Source: Micromonospora sp. CP22
Lineage (GTDB): Bacteria; Actinomycetota; Actinomycetes; Mycobacteriales; Micromonosporaceae
Assembly: GCF_009712475.1 (NCBI RefSeq)
Contig: NZ_VCJO01000001.1
Location: 620,001-684,000 of the forward strand
Direction: 5' to 3'
DNA: 64,000 nt
The position numbers and the translations under genes are program-made. This document shows positions 7,379 through 15,784 of the stretch, piece by piece; position 1 is the stretch's first letter, and every line of letters begins with the position of its first letter. Below the pieces are notes generated by a model. It searched no databases and was not told the origin of the DNA. It was given only the letters and a program-made list of their open reading frames with translations.

Positions 7379-8392
7379 ATGAGACGTCGCGGCATGACCG
7401 TTCTGCTCGGTGCTCTGCTCACCGCACTGCTCAGCATCGGGGTGCTCGGCGCGCCCGTCCCGTACGTGGTGCTCGGTCCCGGCCCGACCGTCGACACCCT
7501 GGGCCGGGAGGACGGCAAGGAGGTCATCCAGGTCACCGGCCGGGAGACCTCGACCTCCGAGGGTCAACTGCGGTTGACGACGGTGGGCGTGCAGCCCGGC
7601 GTCAAGCTCCGCTCCGCCATCCAGGGCTGGCTCTCCGACGAGCAGGCGGTGGTGCCGCGTGAGCTGGTCTACCCGCCGGGGGAGAGCCAGGAGGAGGTGG
7701 AGCAGCGCAACGCCGAGGACTTCCAGGTCTCGCAGACCAGCGCGGAGACCGCGGCACTGCGCAAACTCGGGTACGAGGTGCAGGTGGTGGTCAGGACGGT
7801 GGCCGACGACGGGCCGGCGGCCTCGGTGCTGCGCCCCGGTGACGTGGTGACGTCGGTCGACGGTGAACCGGTCCCGCTCGCCTCCCGGCTGACCGAACTC
7901 ATCCGGTCCAAGCCGGCGGGCACGGCGCTGCGGATCGGGTACACCCGCGACGGCACCGCGCGGACCGACACCATCACCAGCCAGGAGCAGGACGGCCGCC
8001 CCCGGATCGGGATCGAGATCGAGCAGCAGCAGCCGCATCCGTTCACCCTCTCCATCGACCTGAAGGACATCGGTGGCCCCAGCGCGGGTCTCATGTTCGC
8101 CCTGGGCATCATCGACAAACTGACCCCGGACGATCTGACCGGCGGCCGGATCATCGCCGGCACCGGCACCATCGACGACGCCGGTCAGGTCGGCCCGATC
8201 GGCGGGATCCCACAGAAGCTGGTCGGCGCGAAGCAGGCCGGTGCCACCGTGTTCCTGGTGCCGGCGGCCAACTGCGCCGAGGCGGTCCGTAACCGGCAGC
8301 CGGACCTACCGTTGGTGAAGGTGGGATCGCTCGACGAGGCGCTGGACGCGCTGGAGAAGCTCCGTTCCGGGGGCGAGCCCGCGTACTGCTGA
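7379..8392 (+). CDS. membrane-anchored PDZ/Lon-like (S16) serine protease
   Basis: 337 aa. One N-terminal membrane segment (about 7-25), then an extracytoplasmic PDZ domain around SVLRPGDVVTSVDGEPV, then a Lon-type S16 proteolytic domain. The catalytic Ser lies in GGPSAGLMFALG and the Lys in PQKLVGAKQAGA. It corresponds to M. tuberculosis Rv3194c and the Bacillus YlbL type. ATG 7379 was preferred to 7352: it starts just before the basic residues of the signal anchor, and TACGCT (7366-7371) lies 7 nt upstream, indicating a leaderless message. A substrate is not known. Confidence 0.9.
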   Translation: MRRRGMTVLLGALLTALLSIGVLGAPVPYVVLGPGPTVDTLGREDGKEVIQVTGRETSTSEGQLRLTTVGVQPGVKLRSAIQGWLSDEQAVVPRELVYPPGESQEEVEQRNAEDFQVSQTSAETAALRKLGYEVQVVVRTVADDGPAASVLRPGDVVTSVDGEPVPLASRLTELIRSKPAGTALRIGYTRDGTARTDTITSQEQDGRPRIGIEIEQQQPHPFTLSIDLKDIGGPSAGLMFALGIIDKLTPDDLTGGRIIAGTGTIDDAGQVGPIGGIPQKLVGAKQAGATVFLVPAANCAEAVRNRQPDLPLVKVGSLDEALDALEKLRSGGEPAYC

Positions 8393-8487
8393 GCCGCGCG
8401 GCATGACCTTGCGCTCACGCTTTCAGGAACACCCCGTACTCTGGGTGCCTGGTCGGAGCCGATCATAACGAGCGTGCGGAGCCAACA

Positions 8488-11400
8488 GTGGTCATGCGTA
8501 GCAGCAGCCCCCTGCCGAGGATGAGCCGACGCGGACGCGTCACGATCGGGGTCCTGATCGGGGTGTTCGTACTGTTCACCCTGTTGGGCTGGGGAGTGCA
8601 GGCCTGGACGGACTGGCTCTGGTTCTCCGAGGTCGACTACACCGAGGTCTTCCGGGGTGTGCTGGTCACCCGGTTGCTGCTCTTCCTGGCGGCGGGCCTG
8701 GCCATGGCGGCGATCGTCGGCGGGAACCTCTGGCTCGCGCAACGGCTGCGCCCCCGGATGCGACCGCACTCGCCGGAACAGGCCACCCTGGAGCGGTACC
8801 GGATGCTGCTCGGCCCCCGGCTGGGTCTGTGGATCGCGGTGGCCGCCGCCGTCGTGGGTCTGTTCGCGGGCCTGTCCGCGCAGAGCCGTTGGAACCAGTG
8901 GCTGCTCTTCCTGCACGGTGGTGACTTCGGCGTCGACGATCCGGAGTTCGGCGTCGACGTCGGCTTCTACGTCTTCCAGCTGCCGTTCTGGCGGTTCCTG
9001 CTGGGGCTCGCGTTCACCGCGGTGGTCCTGGCGTTGATCGGTGCGCTGGCCGTGCACTACCTCTTCGGCGGGGTACGCCTGCAAGGCGTCGGTGACCGGA
9101 TGAGCAACGCGGCCCGCGCCCATCTGAGTTCGCTGGTGGCGGTCTTCGTCCTGTTGAAGGCCGTCGCGTACGTGCTGGACCGGCGGGCGATGCTGCTGGA
9201 GTACAACGACGGCGTGGGGGTGTACGGCGCCGGCTACGCCGACATCAACGCACTGCTGCCGGCCAAGGAGATCCTCGCGTACATCTCCGTGGTGGTGGCG
9301 ATCGCGATCATCGTGTTCTCCAACGCCTGGATGCGCAACCTGGTCTGGCCGGGCATCTCGCTGGCCCTGCTCGGTGTCTCCGCGGTGGCGATCGGCGGCA
9401 TCTACCCGTGGGCGGTGCAGACCTTCGAGGTCAAGCCCAGCGCCCGGGACAAGGAAGCGCCCTACATCCAGCGCAGCATCGAGGCCACCCGCGCGTCGTT
9501 CGGGTTGGACATCGCCGAGAGTTCGGCGTACCCGGCCAACAACCTGAACCCGCCGGAGAGCCTGGCCACCGACACCTCGGTGGTGCCGAACATCCGGTTG
9601 CTCGACCCGCAGTTGGTCAGCGAGACCTACACCCAGCTTCAGCAGGTCCGTGGCTTCTACGACTTCGGGCCGAAGCTCGACATCGACAGGTACACGCTCG
9701 ACGGCGCGACCCAGGACTACGTGGTCGGCGTACGTGAAATCAACTACGGCGAGCTGACCGCGCAGCAGAGCAACTGGATCAACCGGCACACCGTCTACAC
9801 CCACGGCTACGGCGTGGTGGCCGCGCCCGCCAACCGGGTCGTCTGCGGTGGCCAGCCGTTCTTCGTCTCCGGTTCGCTCGGCGAGCGTTCGCAGGAGTCG
9901 TGCGCCTCGCCCACCGACCTGATCCCGGCGAGCCAGCCCCGGATCTACTACGGCGAGCGGATGTCGGACGGCGACTACGCGATCGTCGGCAAGCCGAACG
10001 AGAACGCCAACCCGGCCGAGTTCGACCGCCCGGCCGGCGAGGGCGGCGAGGGGTCGGAGTCGTACTACACCTACACCGGTTCCGGTGGCGTCGAGATCGG
10101 CTCGTTCACCCGCCGCCTGCTCTACGCGATCAAGGAGCAGGAGGCCAACTTCCTGCTCTCCGAGGCGGTTAACGAGAACTCCAAGCTGCTCTACGTACGT
10201 AACCCCCGGGACCGGGTGGAGAAGGTCGCGCCGTTCCTCACCCTGGACGGTGACCCGTACCCCGCCCTGGTCGACGGGCGGGTGCAGTGGATCGTCGACG
10301 GTTACACCACCGCCGCGACCTACCCGTACGCGGAGCGGGTCAACCTCCAGCAGGAGACCACCGACGAGCTGACCGGCCGGGGCACCATCCAGCTGGCCCG
10401 GGAGAACGTCAACTACATCCGCAACTCGGTGAAGGCGACCGTCGACGCGTACGACGGCACTGTCGTCCTGTACGAGTTCGACGAGAACGACCCGGTGCTC
10501 AAGGCGTGGAACAAGGCGTTCGGCGGTGACCTGATCAAGCCGCGAGCCGAGATCCCCCAGGCGCTGGTCGACCACTTCCGGTACCCGGCCGACCTGTTCA
10601 AGGTGCAGCGCAACCTGCTGACCCGGTTCCATGTCACCAACCCCGGCGACTTCTACTCCGGCCAGGACTTCTGGCAGGTGCCGAACGTGCCGGACGCGCC
10701 GGACAGCGGGCAGAAGCAGCCGCCGTACTACCTCTACACGCAGTTCCCGGGGCAGGACGCGCCGCGTTTCCAGCTGACCAGCGCGGTCACCCCGAACGGT
10801 CGGCAGAACCTGGCCGCCCTGATCTCCGGGTCGTACCAGGACGGCAAGCCGACGTTGCAGGTGTTGGAGTTGCCGGACCAGACGGCGGTCTCCGGGCCGG
10901 TGCAGGTGCACCAGCGGATGACCAACACCAACGCCAACATCCGGCAGCAGTTGAACCTGCTCTCCTCGAACCAGGCCCAGGTGCAGTACGGCAACCTGCT
11001 CTCGCTGCCCTTCGGCAACGGGATGCTGTACGTCGAGCCGGTCTACGTCAAGAGCAACCAGCAGGACGCGTACCCGCTGCTGCAGAAGGTGCTGATGTCG
11101 TACGGCGACGGCGGTTCCTACGTCGTGCTGGCCGACAGCGTGGCCGACGGCATCAAGCAGCTCGTCGAGCAGGGCAAGCAGGCGGCGGCCGGTAATCCGC
11201 CGCCGCCCCCGACGCAGGGCGAGGAGCCGCCGGAGCAGGGCGGGGAACCGCCGGCCTCACCGTCGGCCACCCCGACCCCGGGTGACGCACCGCCGGCGAC
11301 CGGTGAGCTCGGTGCCGCCGCCGACCGGGTCCGGGCCGCGATCACCGAGGTACGTGCGGCGCAGGCGTCCGGCGACTTCGAGCGGTACGGTCGCGCGTTG

Positions 11401-11502
11401 GCCGCGCTGGACGAGGCGCTCACCGCCTTCCAGCAGGCACAGACAGCGGCCAACCCCGGTGCCACCCCGAGCGGCGGGGCGACCGAGTCCCCCGGCGGCT
11501 GA
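8488..11502 (+). CDS. UPF0182 large membrane protein
   Basis: 1004 aa. About seven hydrophobic segments occupy the first ~330 residues; a long extracytoplasmic domain follows (to ~890), then a low-complexity Pro/Glu/Thr-rich linker and a short C-terminal helical segment. Conserved family sequence includes WLWFSEVDYTEVF and FYVFQLPFWRFLLG. UPF0182 (M. tuberculosis Rv3193c) has no assigned function. GTG 8488 has GGAG 7 nt upstream. It is followed at once by a strong bidirectional terminator. Confidence 0.9.
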   Translation: MVMRSSSPLPRMSRRGRVTIGVLIGVFVLFTLLGWGVQAWTDWLWFSEVDYTEVFRGVLVTRLLLFLAAGLAMAAIVGGNLWLAQRLRPRMRPHSPEQATLERYRMLLGPRLGLWIAVAAAVVGLFAGLSAQSRWNQWLLFLHGGDFGVDDPEFGVDVGFYVFQLPFWRFLLGLAFTAVVLALIGALAVHYLFGGVRLQGVGDRMSNAARAHLSSLVAVFVLLKAVAYVLDRRAMLLEYNDGVGVYGAGYADINALLPAKEILAYISVVVAIAIIVFSNAWMRNLVWPGISLALLGVSAVAIGGIYPWAVQTFEVKPSARDKEAPYIQRSIEATRASFGLDIAESSAYPANNLNPPESLATDTSVVPNIRLLDPQLVSETYTQLQQVRGFYDFGPKLDIDRYTLDGATQDYVVGVREINYGELTAQQSNWINRHTVYTHGYGVVAAPANRVVCGGQPFFVSGSLGERSQESCASPTDLIPASQPRIYYGERMSDGDYAIVGKPNENANPAEFDRPAGEGGEGSESYYTYTGSGGVEIGSFTRRLLYAIKEQEANFLLSEAVNENSKLLYVRNPRDRVEKVAPFLTLDGDPYPALVDGRVQWIVDGYTTAATYPYAERVNLQQETTDELTGRGTIQLARENVNYIRNSVKATVDAYDGTVVLYEFDENDPVLKAWNKAFGGDLIKPRAEIPQALVDHFRYPADLFKVQRNLLTRFHVTNPGDFYSGQDFWQVPNVPDAPDSGQKQPPYYLYTQFPGQDAPRFQLTSAVTPNGRQNLAALISGSYQDGKPTLQVLELPDQTAVSGPVQVHQRMTNTNANIRQQLNLLSSNQAQVQYGNLLSLPFGNGMLYVEPVYVKSNQQDAYPLLQKVLMSYGDGGSYVVLADSVADGIKQLVEQGKQAAAGNPPPPPTQGEEPPEQGGEPPASPSATPTPGDAPPATGELGAAADRVRAAITEVRAAQASGDFERYGRALAALDEALTAFQQAQTAANPGATPSGGATESPGG

Positions 11503-11517
11503 CGGCCGGTGACGTGA

Positions 11518-11560
11518 AACGGTGGGTCCTCGGTTCGTCACGAACCGGGGACCCACCGTT
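11518..11560. terminator. bidirectional terminator
   Basis: A 43-nt hairpin (AACGGTGGGTCC...GGACCCACCGTT, with CGGTTCG/CGAACCG inside) 16 nt after the UPF0182 stop and 24 nt before the stop of the convergent secreted-protein gene. Confidence 0.85.
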
Positions 11561-11584
11561 CATTTGTGTCGTGTCACCCTCAGG

Positions 11585-12022
11585 TCAGCACCAGGAAGCC
11601 TTGGTGGGGTACAGCACCACGTAGCGGGCGTAGTAGGGGAAATCCCAGTTCTCCCAGTCGCAGAAGGCCCACGTGGAACTGGTGCCGTAGTAGACGATGC
11701 CGGACCATCCGCCGGCCTTGAACCGAACTGCCTGTTGGTAGATGTCGTGGGTCCCGGAGCAGGTGATGCCCTGGGACCAACCGTTGGCGAAATCGATCTG
11801 GAACATCGCGGACGTGGACTGGCAGCCGAGCGTCCCGATGGACCCGGCGGCTGCGCTGCTCTCCACCAGCTTCGCCCGCTGCGCGATCAGTGGCGGAATC
11901 CGGTCGGGGCCGGCTGCGGGTCCGGCGGTTGCCGGGCTGCCGGAAAATGTGATCGCCAATGCGGTCAGGAGAGCCGCGATGAACCTCAGCGGTGATCGGT
12001 AATTGTTGAACGCTGCCTTCAA
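11585..12022 (-). CDS. secreted four-cysteine protein, unknown function
   Basis: A 145-aa pre-protein with a Sec signal peptide (basic start MKAAFNNYRSPLR, hydrophobic FIAALLTALAITF, probable cleavage after SPATA near residue 33). The ~110-residue mature part has four cysteines (LGCQS, ITCSG, AFCDW and the final SWC), enough for two disulfides, and is rich in Trp and Tyr near the C-terminus (YYGTSSTWAFCDWENWDF). I do not recognise the family. The start is TTG 12022 with GGGGAAGGA 7 nt upstream. Codon use is less G/C-biased than in neighbours, and it sits next to tRNA genes, so acquisition by transfer is possible. Confidence 0.7.
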   Translation of the reverse strand: MKAAFNNYRSPLRFIAALLTALAITFSGSPATAGPAAGPDRIPPLIAQRAKLVESSAAAGSIGTLGCQSTSAMFQIDFANGWSQGITCSGTHDIYQQAVRFKAGGWSGIVYYGTSSTWAFCDWENWDFPYYARYVVLYPTKASWC

Positions 12023-12433
12023 CGTGTTTTCCTTCCCCGTTTTCGACGGCGTTGCTGCGTGTTCGCCGGGGTGCCCGATAGGAAGGGAGCGAGCGGCCGT
12101 ACACGTCCCTCGCTGGGCATGACCTGCTGAAATGAGGCGCCGTCGTAACTTGATAGGGTCTGCTCGACCGATGTGTTCGATGAGTGCGGACCGGGCATCA
12201 TGCAGCGCAGAAAGCTAGCCAGAAAGCTTCCCCCGCTTGTGGGCGAAACAATTTCGCCCACCTCTGGCTTTCGATTCAACGTAGTTATCTGATCGATGTG
12301 TGTCAAGGTCGATGGTGGCCGTCCGGTTGTGATTCGCGCATCGGTGGTCGTGGCCGTGGTGTCCGCCCGGGTCGTTTTCGACGTCGCGGCCGGAAGGCGG
12401 GCCGGCGCGGCGGGAGCCGTGTCGCGGGCCGTT
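12023..12433. other. gene-free stretch with a two-level hairpin
   Basis: No credible gene. The notable structure is GTGGGCGAAA (12239-12248) pairing with TTTCGCCCAC (12252-12261) across a 3-nt loop, enclosed by AGCCAGA (12217-12223) and TCTGGCT (12263-12269). It is AT-richer than the rest of the window. It could be a terminator-like or regulatory RNA element upstream of the secreted-protein gene, or an independent small RNA; nothing decides between these. Confidence 0.45.
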
Positions 12434-12463
12434 TTGCGGTCACCGGGGGTGGTGCGCTACGGT
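12434..12463 (+). promoter_or_regulatory. promoter of the first initiator tRNA
   Basis: TTGCGG (12434-12439), an 18-bp spacer and TACGGT (12458-12463) lie just before the tRNA at 12475. The second copy has TAGAGT (12706-12711) at the same distance but no clear -35. Confidence 0.6.
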
Positions 12464-12474
12464 GGATCTACCGA

Positions 12475-12548
12475 CGCGGGGTGGAGCAGCTCGGTAGCTC
12501 GCTGGGCTCATAACCCAGAGGTCGCAGGTTCAAATCCTGTCCCCGCTA
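12475..12548 (+). tRNA. tRNA-fMet (CAT), copy 1
   Basis: 74 nt, anticodon CAT in loop CTCATAA. Initiator features are present: a C1-T72 mismatch at the end of the acceptor stem (CGCGGGG with CCCCGCT) and three consecutive G:C pairs in the anticodon stem (CTGGG/CCCAG). D-arm GAGCAGCTCGGTAGCTC and T-arm GCAGGTTCAAATCCTGT are standard. The 3' CCA is not encoded. Confidence 0.97.
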
Positions 12549-12553
12549 CTGTG

Positions 12554-12591
12554 ACGAAAGAGACCCAGGCGATCGCCTGGGTCTCTTTCGT
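12554..12591. terminator. terminator after tRNA-fMet copy 1
   Basis: A perfect 38-bp palindrome (arm ACGAAAGAGACCCAGGCGA) starting 5 nt after the tRNA; the 3' side ends in a short TTTCGT. Confidence 0.85.
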
Positions 12592-12722
12592 ATCCCGGAC
12601 GTTCCGTTCCCGCCGCCCCGACCAGTGCCGCCCGGTGAACGACAGGGTGCCGAAGGTGGGGCGGCGGGCATCGGGGTGGGCGGGCGAGGACGTCACGCGA
12701 TGGGGTAGAGTGATCGTACCGA

Positions 12723-12796
12723 CGCGGGGTGGAGCAGCTCGGTAGCTCGCTGGGCTCATAACCCAGAGGTCGCAGGTTCAAATCCTGTCCCCGCTA
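12723..12796 (+). tRNA. tRNA-fMet (CAT), copy 2
   Basis: Identical over all 74 nt to the copy 248 bp upstream, with the same five preceding bases. Both copies share the C1-T72 mismatch and the GGG:CCC anticodon-stem pairs of initiators. Upstream and downstream flanks otherwise differ, so each gene has its own promoter and terminator. Confidence 0.97.
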
Positions 12797-12804
12797 CTGC
12801 AGTA

Positions 12805-12836
12805 GAAGAGGCCCCGGACGAATCCGGGGCCTCTTC
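12805..12836. terminator. terminator after tRNA-fMet copy 2
   Basis: GAAGAGGCCCCGGA (12805-12818) pairs perfectly with 12823-12836 over a 4-nt loop. Its sequence is unrelated to the terminator of copy 1. Confidence 0.85.
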
Positions 12837-12912
12837 TCGTTGCGTTGTCGGTCATCCCGATGCGGGCGTCATTCGTGCCGTGCATGTTGCGCGCCTCGGC
12901 GAGGATGAGCGC

Positions 12913-13152
12913 ATGTCTTCCTTCGATAGGTGGTGGGGGCGGCTCGGCACGCTCCTGAGCACGGTGGTGTTGGCGGTTTTCGTTCCGGTCGCGGCGTGGG
13001 CCTCGACCGGGACCGGGGAACTGGTGGTGGAGGCGGCCCGGCGGCGCGGGCGCGGTGGCGGATTCTTCGGCTTCGTGAGTCTGCTCTGCTGCCTGGTGGT
13101 GGTGGCGGTGATCGTCCTGCTGGTGATCCGGTTGACCCGTCGTCGGCGTTGA
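12913..13152 (+). CDS. small membrane protein (79 aa)
   Basis: 79 residues with two hydrophobic segments (about 13-29 and 51-72) around a short basic, Gly/Arg-rich linker, ending RLTRRRR. It may be a two-span membrane protein or a secreted peptide with a tail anchor. ATG 12913 has GAGG 8 nt upstream; an earlier in-frame ATG at 12880 lacks a ribosome site. No family recognised. purC starts 76 nt downstream with its own -10-like box. Confidence 0.6.
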   Translation: MSSFDRWWGRLGTLLSTVVLAVFVPVAAWASTGTGELVVEAARRRGRGGGFFGFVSLLCCLVVVAVIVLLVIRLTRRRR

Positions 13153-13228
13153 TCGGCGGGTCTGCGCCCCCGGCCCGGGGTACGGACCGCGAGCGGCGGC
13201 GCGGGCGGCGCGTGGTCTACTTGTCCGC

Positions 13229-14059
13229 GTGGAACTTCTGCACTCGGGCAAGGTGAGGGACGTCTACGCCGAGGGCGATGACCTGATACTGGTCGCCTCC
13301 GACCGCATCTCCGTCTACGACACGGTGCTGCCGACCCCGATTCCGGACAAGGGCAAGCTGCTCACCGCGTTGTCGCTGTGGTGGTTCGAGCAGCTGGCCG
13401 ATCTGGTCCCCAACCACGTCATCTCGGCCACCGACGTGCCGCCGGAGTTCGCCGGCCGGGCGATCAGGTGCCGCCGGTTGGAGATGGTTCCGATCGAGTG
13501 CGTCGCCCGGGGGTTCCTCACCGGCGGTGGCTTGAAGGAGTACGAGCGCACCGGGAAGGTCTCCGGTGTCGAACTGCCGCGCGGGCTGTCCGAGGCGTCC
13601 ATCCTGCCCGAGCCGATCTTCACCCCGTCCACCAAGGCGCCGGTCGGCCAGCACGACGAGCCGATGACCTTCGCCGAGGTGGTCGACAAGGTCGGCGCCC
13701 AGACCGCCGAACGACTTCGCCGGCTCACCATCGAGGTGTACTGCCGGGGAGCCGAGCTGGCGGCGGAACGGGGCATCCTGGTCGCCGACACCAAGATCGA
13801 GCTTGGGTGGGCGCCGGACGGCACCCTGGTGCTCGCCGACGAGTTGCTCACCCCGGACTCGTCCCGGTTCTGGCCGGCGGAGTCCTACCAGCCGGGGCGT
13901 GCCCAGTTCTCGTACGACAAGCAGTACGTGCGGGACTGGGCGGCGAACAGCGGCTGGGACAGGCAGGAACCGGCACCGGAGGTGCCCGCCGACGTGGTCG
14001 AGGCCACCCGGGCCCGTTACGTGGACGTCTACGAGACGCTGACCGGCACCCGCTGGTAG
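13229..14059 (+). CDS. purC: phosphoribosylaminoimidazole-succinocarboxamide synthase (SAICAR synthase)
   Basis: 276 aa. It catalyses ATP-dependent ligation of aspartate to CAIR in purine synthesis. Family motifs are SGKVRDVY at the N-terminus, ASDRISVYD, the ECVARGFLTGGGLKEY segment, FTPSTKAPVGQHDEPM and a C-terminal DELLTPDSSRFWP with SYDKQYVRDW. The length is normal for the non-fused enzyme. GTG 13229 is the only start that preserves the SGKVRDVY region, and TCTACT lies 7 nt before it, so it may be leaderless. No other pur gene is nearby. Confidence 0.96.
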   Translation: MELLHSGKVRDVYAEGDDLILVASDRISVYDTVLPTPIPDKGKLLTALSLWWFEQLADLVPNHVISATDVPPEFAGRAIRCRRLEMVPIECVARGFLTGGGLKEYERTGKVSGVELPRGLSEASILPEPIFTPSTKAPVGQHDEPMTFAEVVDKVGAQTAERLRRLTIEVYCRGAELAAERGILVADTKIELGWAPDGTLVLADELLTPDSSRFWPAESYQPGRAQFSYDKQYVRDWAANSGWDRQEPAPEVPADVVEATRARYVDVYETLTGTRW

Positions 14060-14072
14060 GGCTGGCGGGCGG

Positions 14073-14546
14073 TCACTCGCTGCTGCGGTGGCGACCGACG
14101 TGCTGCTCGGCGGGAGTGATCGCGGTGGTGATGCGTACCGTGGTCCCGGCCGGCCCGGTCTCGACGTCCATCGCGTCGGTCAACTCACGGGCCAGCCAGA
14201 GCCCCCAACCACCGGCCGTCTCGGGCGCGGGGCGGCTGCGGTTGTCGAGATTCTGTGTGCTGATGCCCGGACCGTGGTCGGCGACCTCGCACAGCACCAG
14301 GCCGGACTCTTTCCACAGCCGCAGCCGGCCCTGACCGCCGCCGTGTCGGACCGCGTTGGTGATCAGCTCGTTGACGGCCAGCACGAAGTCGTCCAGCCGC
14401 TGGTCGCGCAGGCCCGCAGTGCGCGCGCAGGAGGCGACCGAGTGTCGAAGCTCGGTCACCTGTGCCTGGTCGAAGGCGTCGGCGATCAGGAGGGCGTGTT
14501 CGATGGGGACCACCGTACGCGGTGTGGGTGATCCGGCGTTCGTCAT
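14073..14546 (-). CDS. anti-sigma-factor-type ATP-binding protein (RsbW-like HATPase)
   Basis: 157 aa, a single GHKL ATPase domain. The N box NELITNAVRHGG, G1 box DHGPGI and G2 box GGWGLWLARELTD are all present. Such stand-alone domains act as anti-sigma factors or serine kinases of anti-anti-sigma proteins, as in SpoIIAB and RsbW. No cognate sigma factor or STAS-domain partner is adjacent. It converges on purC (13 bp between stops) and is divergent from the sensor kinase at 14660. Confidence 0.85.
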   Translation of the reverse strand: MTNAGSPTPRTVVPIEHALLIADAFDQAQVTELRHSVASCARTAGLRDQRLDDFVLAVNELITNAVRHGGGQGRLRLWKESGLVLCEVADHGPGISTQNLDNRSRPAPETAGGWGLWLARELTDAMDVETGPAGTTVRITTAITPAEQHVGRHRSSE

Positions 14547-14659
14547 GGCCCCGTCCCGACAGAGATCGCAGAGTTTTCGCGGCTTTTACCACCGTACGTC
14601 AGTATTGGTGTAGGCGCATCGGCCGTAGCCGTTCCAACGGCCTATGGCATCGTGACCGG

Positions 14660-15784
14660 ATGCCCGCTGCCGGTGGTTTCGACGTCCCGCTCTGGCGGGC
14701 CGTGGCGGTCTTCCGGGTGGCCGCCCTGGCGTACGTCTGTGTGGTGTTGGTCCGCGACGCGGACCGGTACGCCCACCCCCTCGCCGCCGGGTTCCTGGTG
14801 CTGCTCATGGCGGTCTGGACCGCCGTCACCGCGATCGGGTACGCGGTGCCGGCCCGGCGCGGCTGGCCGCTGCTCCTGGCCGACCTGGCGGTGGTGGTGG
14901 CGATCCTGCTGGCCACCCCGTTGGTGATGGGTCGGGAAGCCCTCGACGCGGGCCTGCCGACCCTTCCGGTGGCCTGGCTGAGCGGACCGGTGCTGGCCTG
15001 GGCGGTCTGCGGCGGGCGGCGGCGTGGTGCGGCCGCCGCACTGGTGCTCGGCGCGACCGACCTCGCGACCCGGGGCATGGTCACCCCGACCGCGTTCAAC
15101 GGAGCGATCCTGATGCTGCTCGCCGGCGTGGTGGTCGGCCACGTCGCCCGACTCACCGTGACCGCCGGGGAGCGGTTGCAGCGGGCCAGCGAGTTGGAGG
15201 CGGCCACCCGGGAACGGGAACGGCTGGCCCGCGACATCCACGACTCGGTGCTCCAGGTGCTCGCCCTGGTGCAGCGGCGCGGCGCCCACCTCGACGGCGA
15301 GGCCGGTGAGCTGGCCCGGTTGGCCGGCGAGCAGGAGGTGGCGCTGCGGTCGCTGATCTCCGGCGCCGAACCGTTCGCAGCCGGTCCCGCCGACGCGCCG
15401 GTGGACCTGCGTACCCTGCTCGGCCGGCACGCCTCGGCCGCTGTGTCGCTGTCCGCACCGGCCGATCCGGTGCTGCTGCCCTCGGCGGTGGCCCGCGAGC
15501 TGGCGGCGGCCGTCGGGGCGGCGTTGGACAACGTGGCCCGGCACGGCGGCGGTCGGGCCTGGGTGCTCATCGAGGACGAGGAGTCGGCGGTCACCGTGTC
15601 GATCCGGGACGAGGGGCCGGGCTTTCCGGCCGACCGACTGCGCGAGGCCGTGGCCCAGGGACGGTTGGGGGTGGCCCAGGCCATCCGGGGGCGGCTGACC
15701 GACCTGGGCGGCACCGCCCGGATCAGCTCGACGCCGGGTGCCGGCACCGAGGTGGAACTCACCGTGCCGAGGAGGGAATCATGA
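14660..15784 (+). CDS. sensor histidine kinase, MacS type
   Basis: 374 aa. Five or six hydrophobic segments fill residues 10-165, followed by a HisKA_3-type dimerisation helix with the phospho-acceptor in ERLARDIHDSVLQVLALVQ (about residue 193) and a C-terminal ATPase with N box AAVGAALDNVARHGGG and G box DEGPGF. No extracellular sensor domain is evident, so it may sense a membrane signal. ATG 14660 was chosen from the hydrophobic start and the CATCGT box 6 nt upstream. It overlaps the response-regulator start by ATGA, so the pair is translationally coupled. Confidence 0.85.
   Translation: MPAAGGFDVPLWRAVAVFRVAALAYVCVVLVRDADRYAHPLAAGFLVLLMAVWTAVTAIGYAVPARRGWPLLLADLAVVVAILLATPLVMGREALDAGLPTLPVAWLSGPVLAWAVCGGRRRGAAAALVLGATDLATRGMVTPTAFNGAILMLLAGVVVGHVARLTVTAGERLQRASELEAATRERERLARDIHDSVLQVLALVQRRGAHLDGEAGELARLAGEQEVALRSLISGAEPFAAGPADAPVDLRTLLGRHASAAVSLSAPADPVLLPSAVARELAAAVGAALDNVARHGGGRAWVLIEDEESAVTVSIRDEGPGFPADRLREAVAQGRLGVAQAIRGRLTDLGGTARISSTPGAGTEVELTVPRRES

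Noticed and set aside
8185..10911. 908-codon minus frame
   Set aside because: Lies opposite the UPF0182 gene and has the charged, repetitive composition of a complementary-strand shadow.
12019..12306. 95-codon minus frame upstream of the secreted protein
   Set aside because: Weak third-position bias, no ribosome site, runs through a hairpin and the promoter region of the next gene.
12508..12781. Minus-strand frames over the first tRNA, ending AGTGFEPATSGL
   Set aside because: This is the well-known spurious protein produced by translating the antisense of a tRNA T-arm region; the frame overlaps the tRNA and its terminator.
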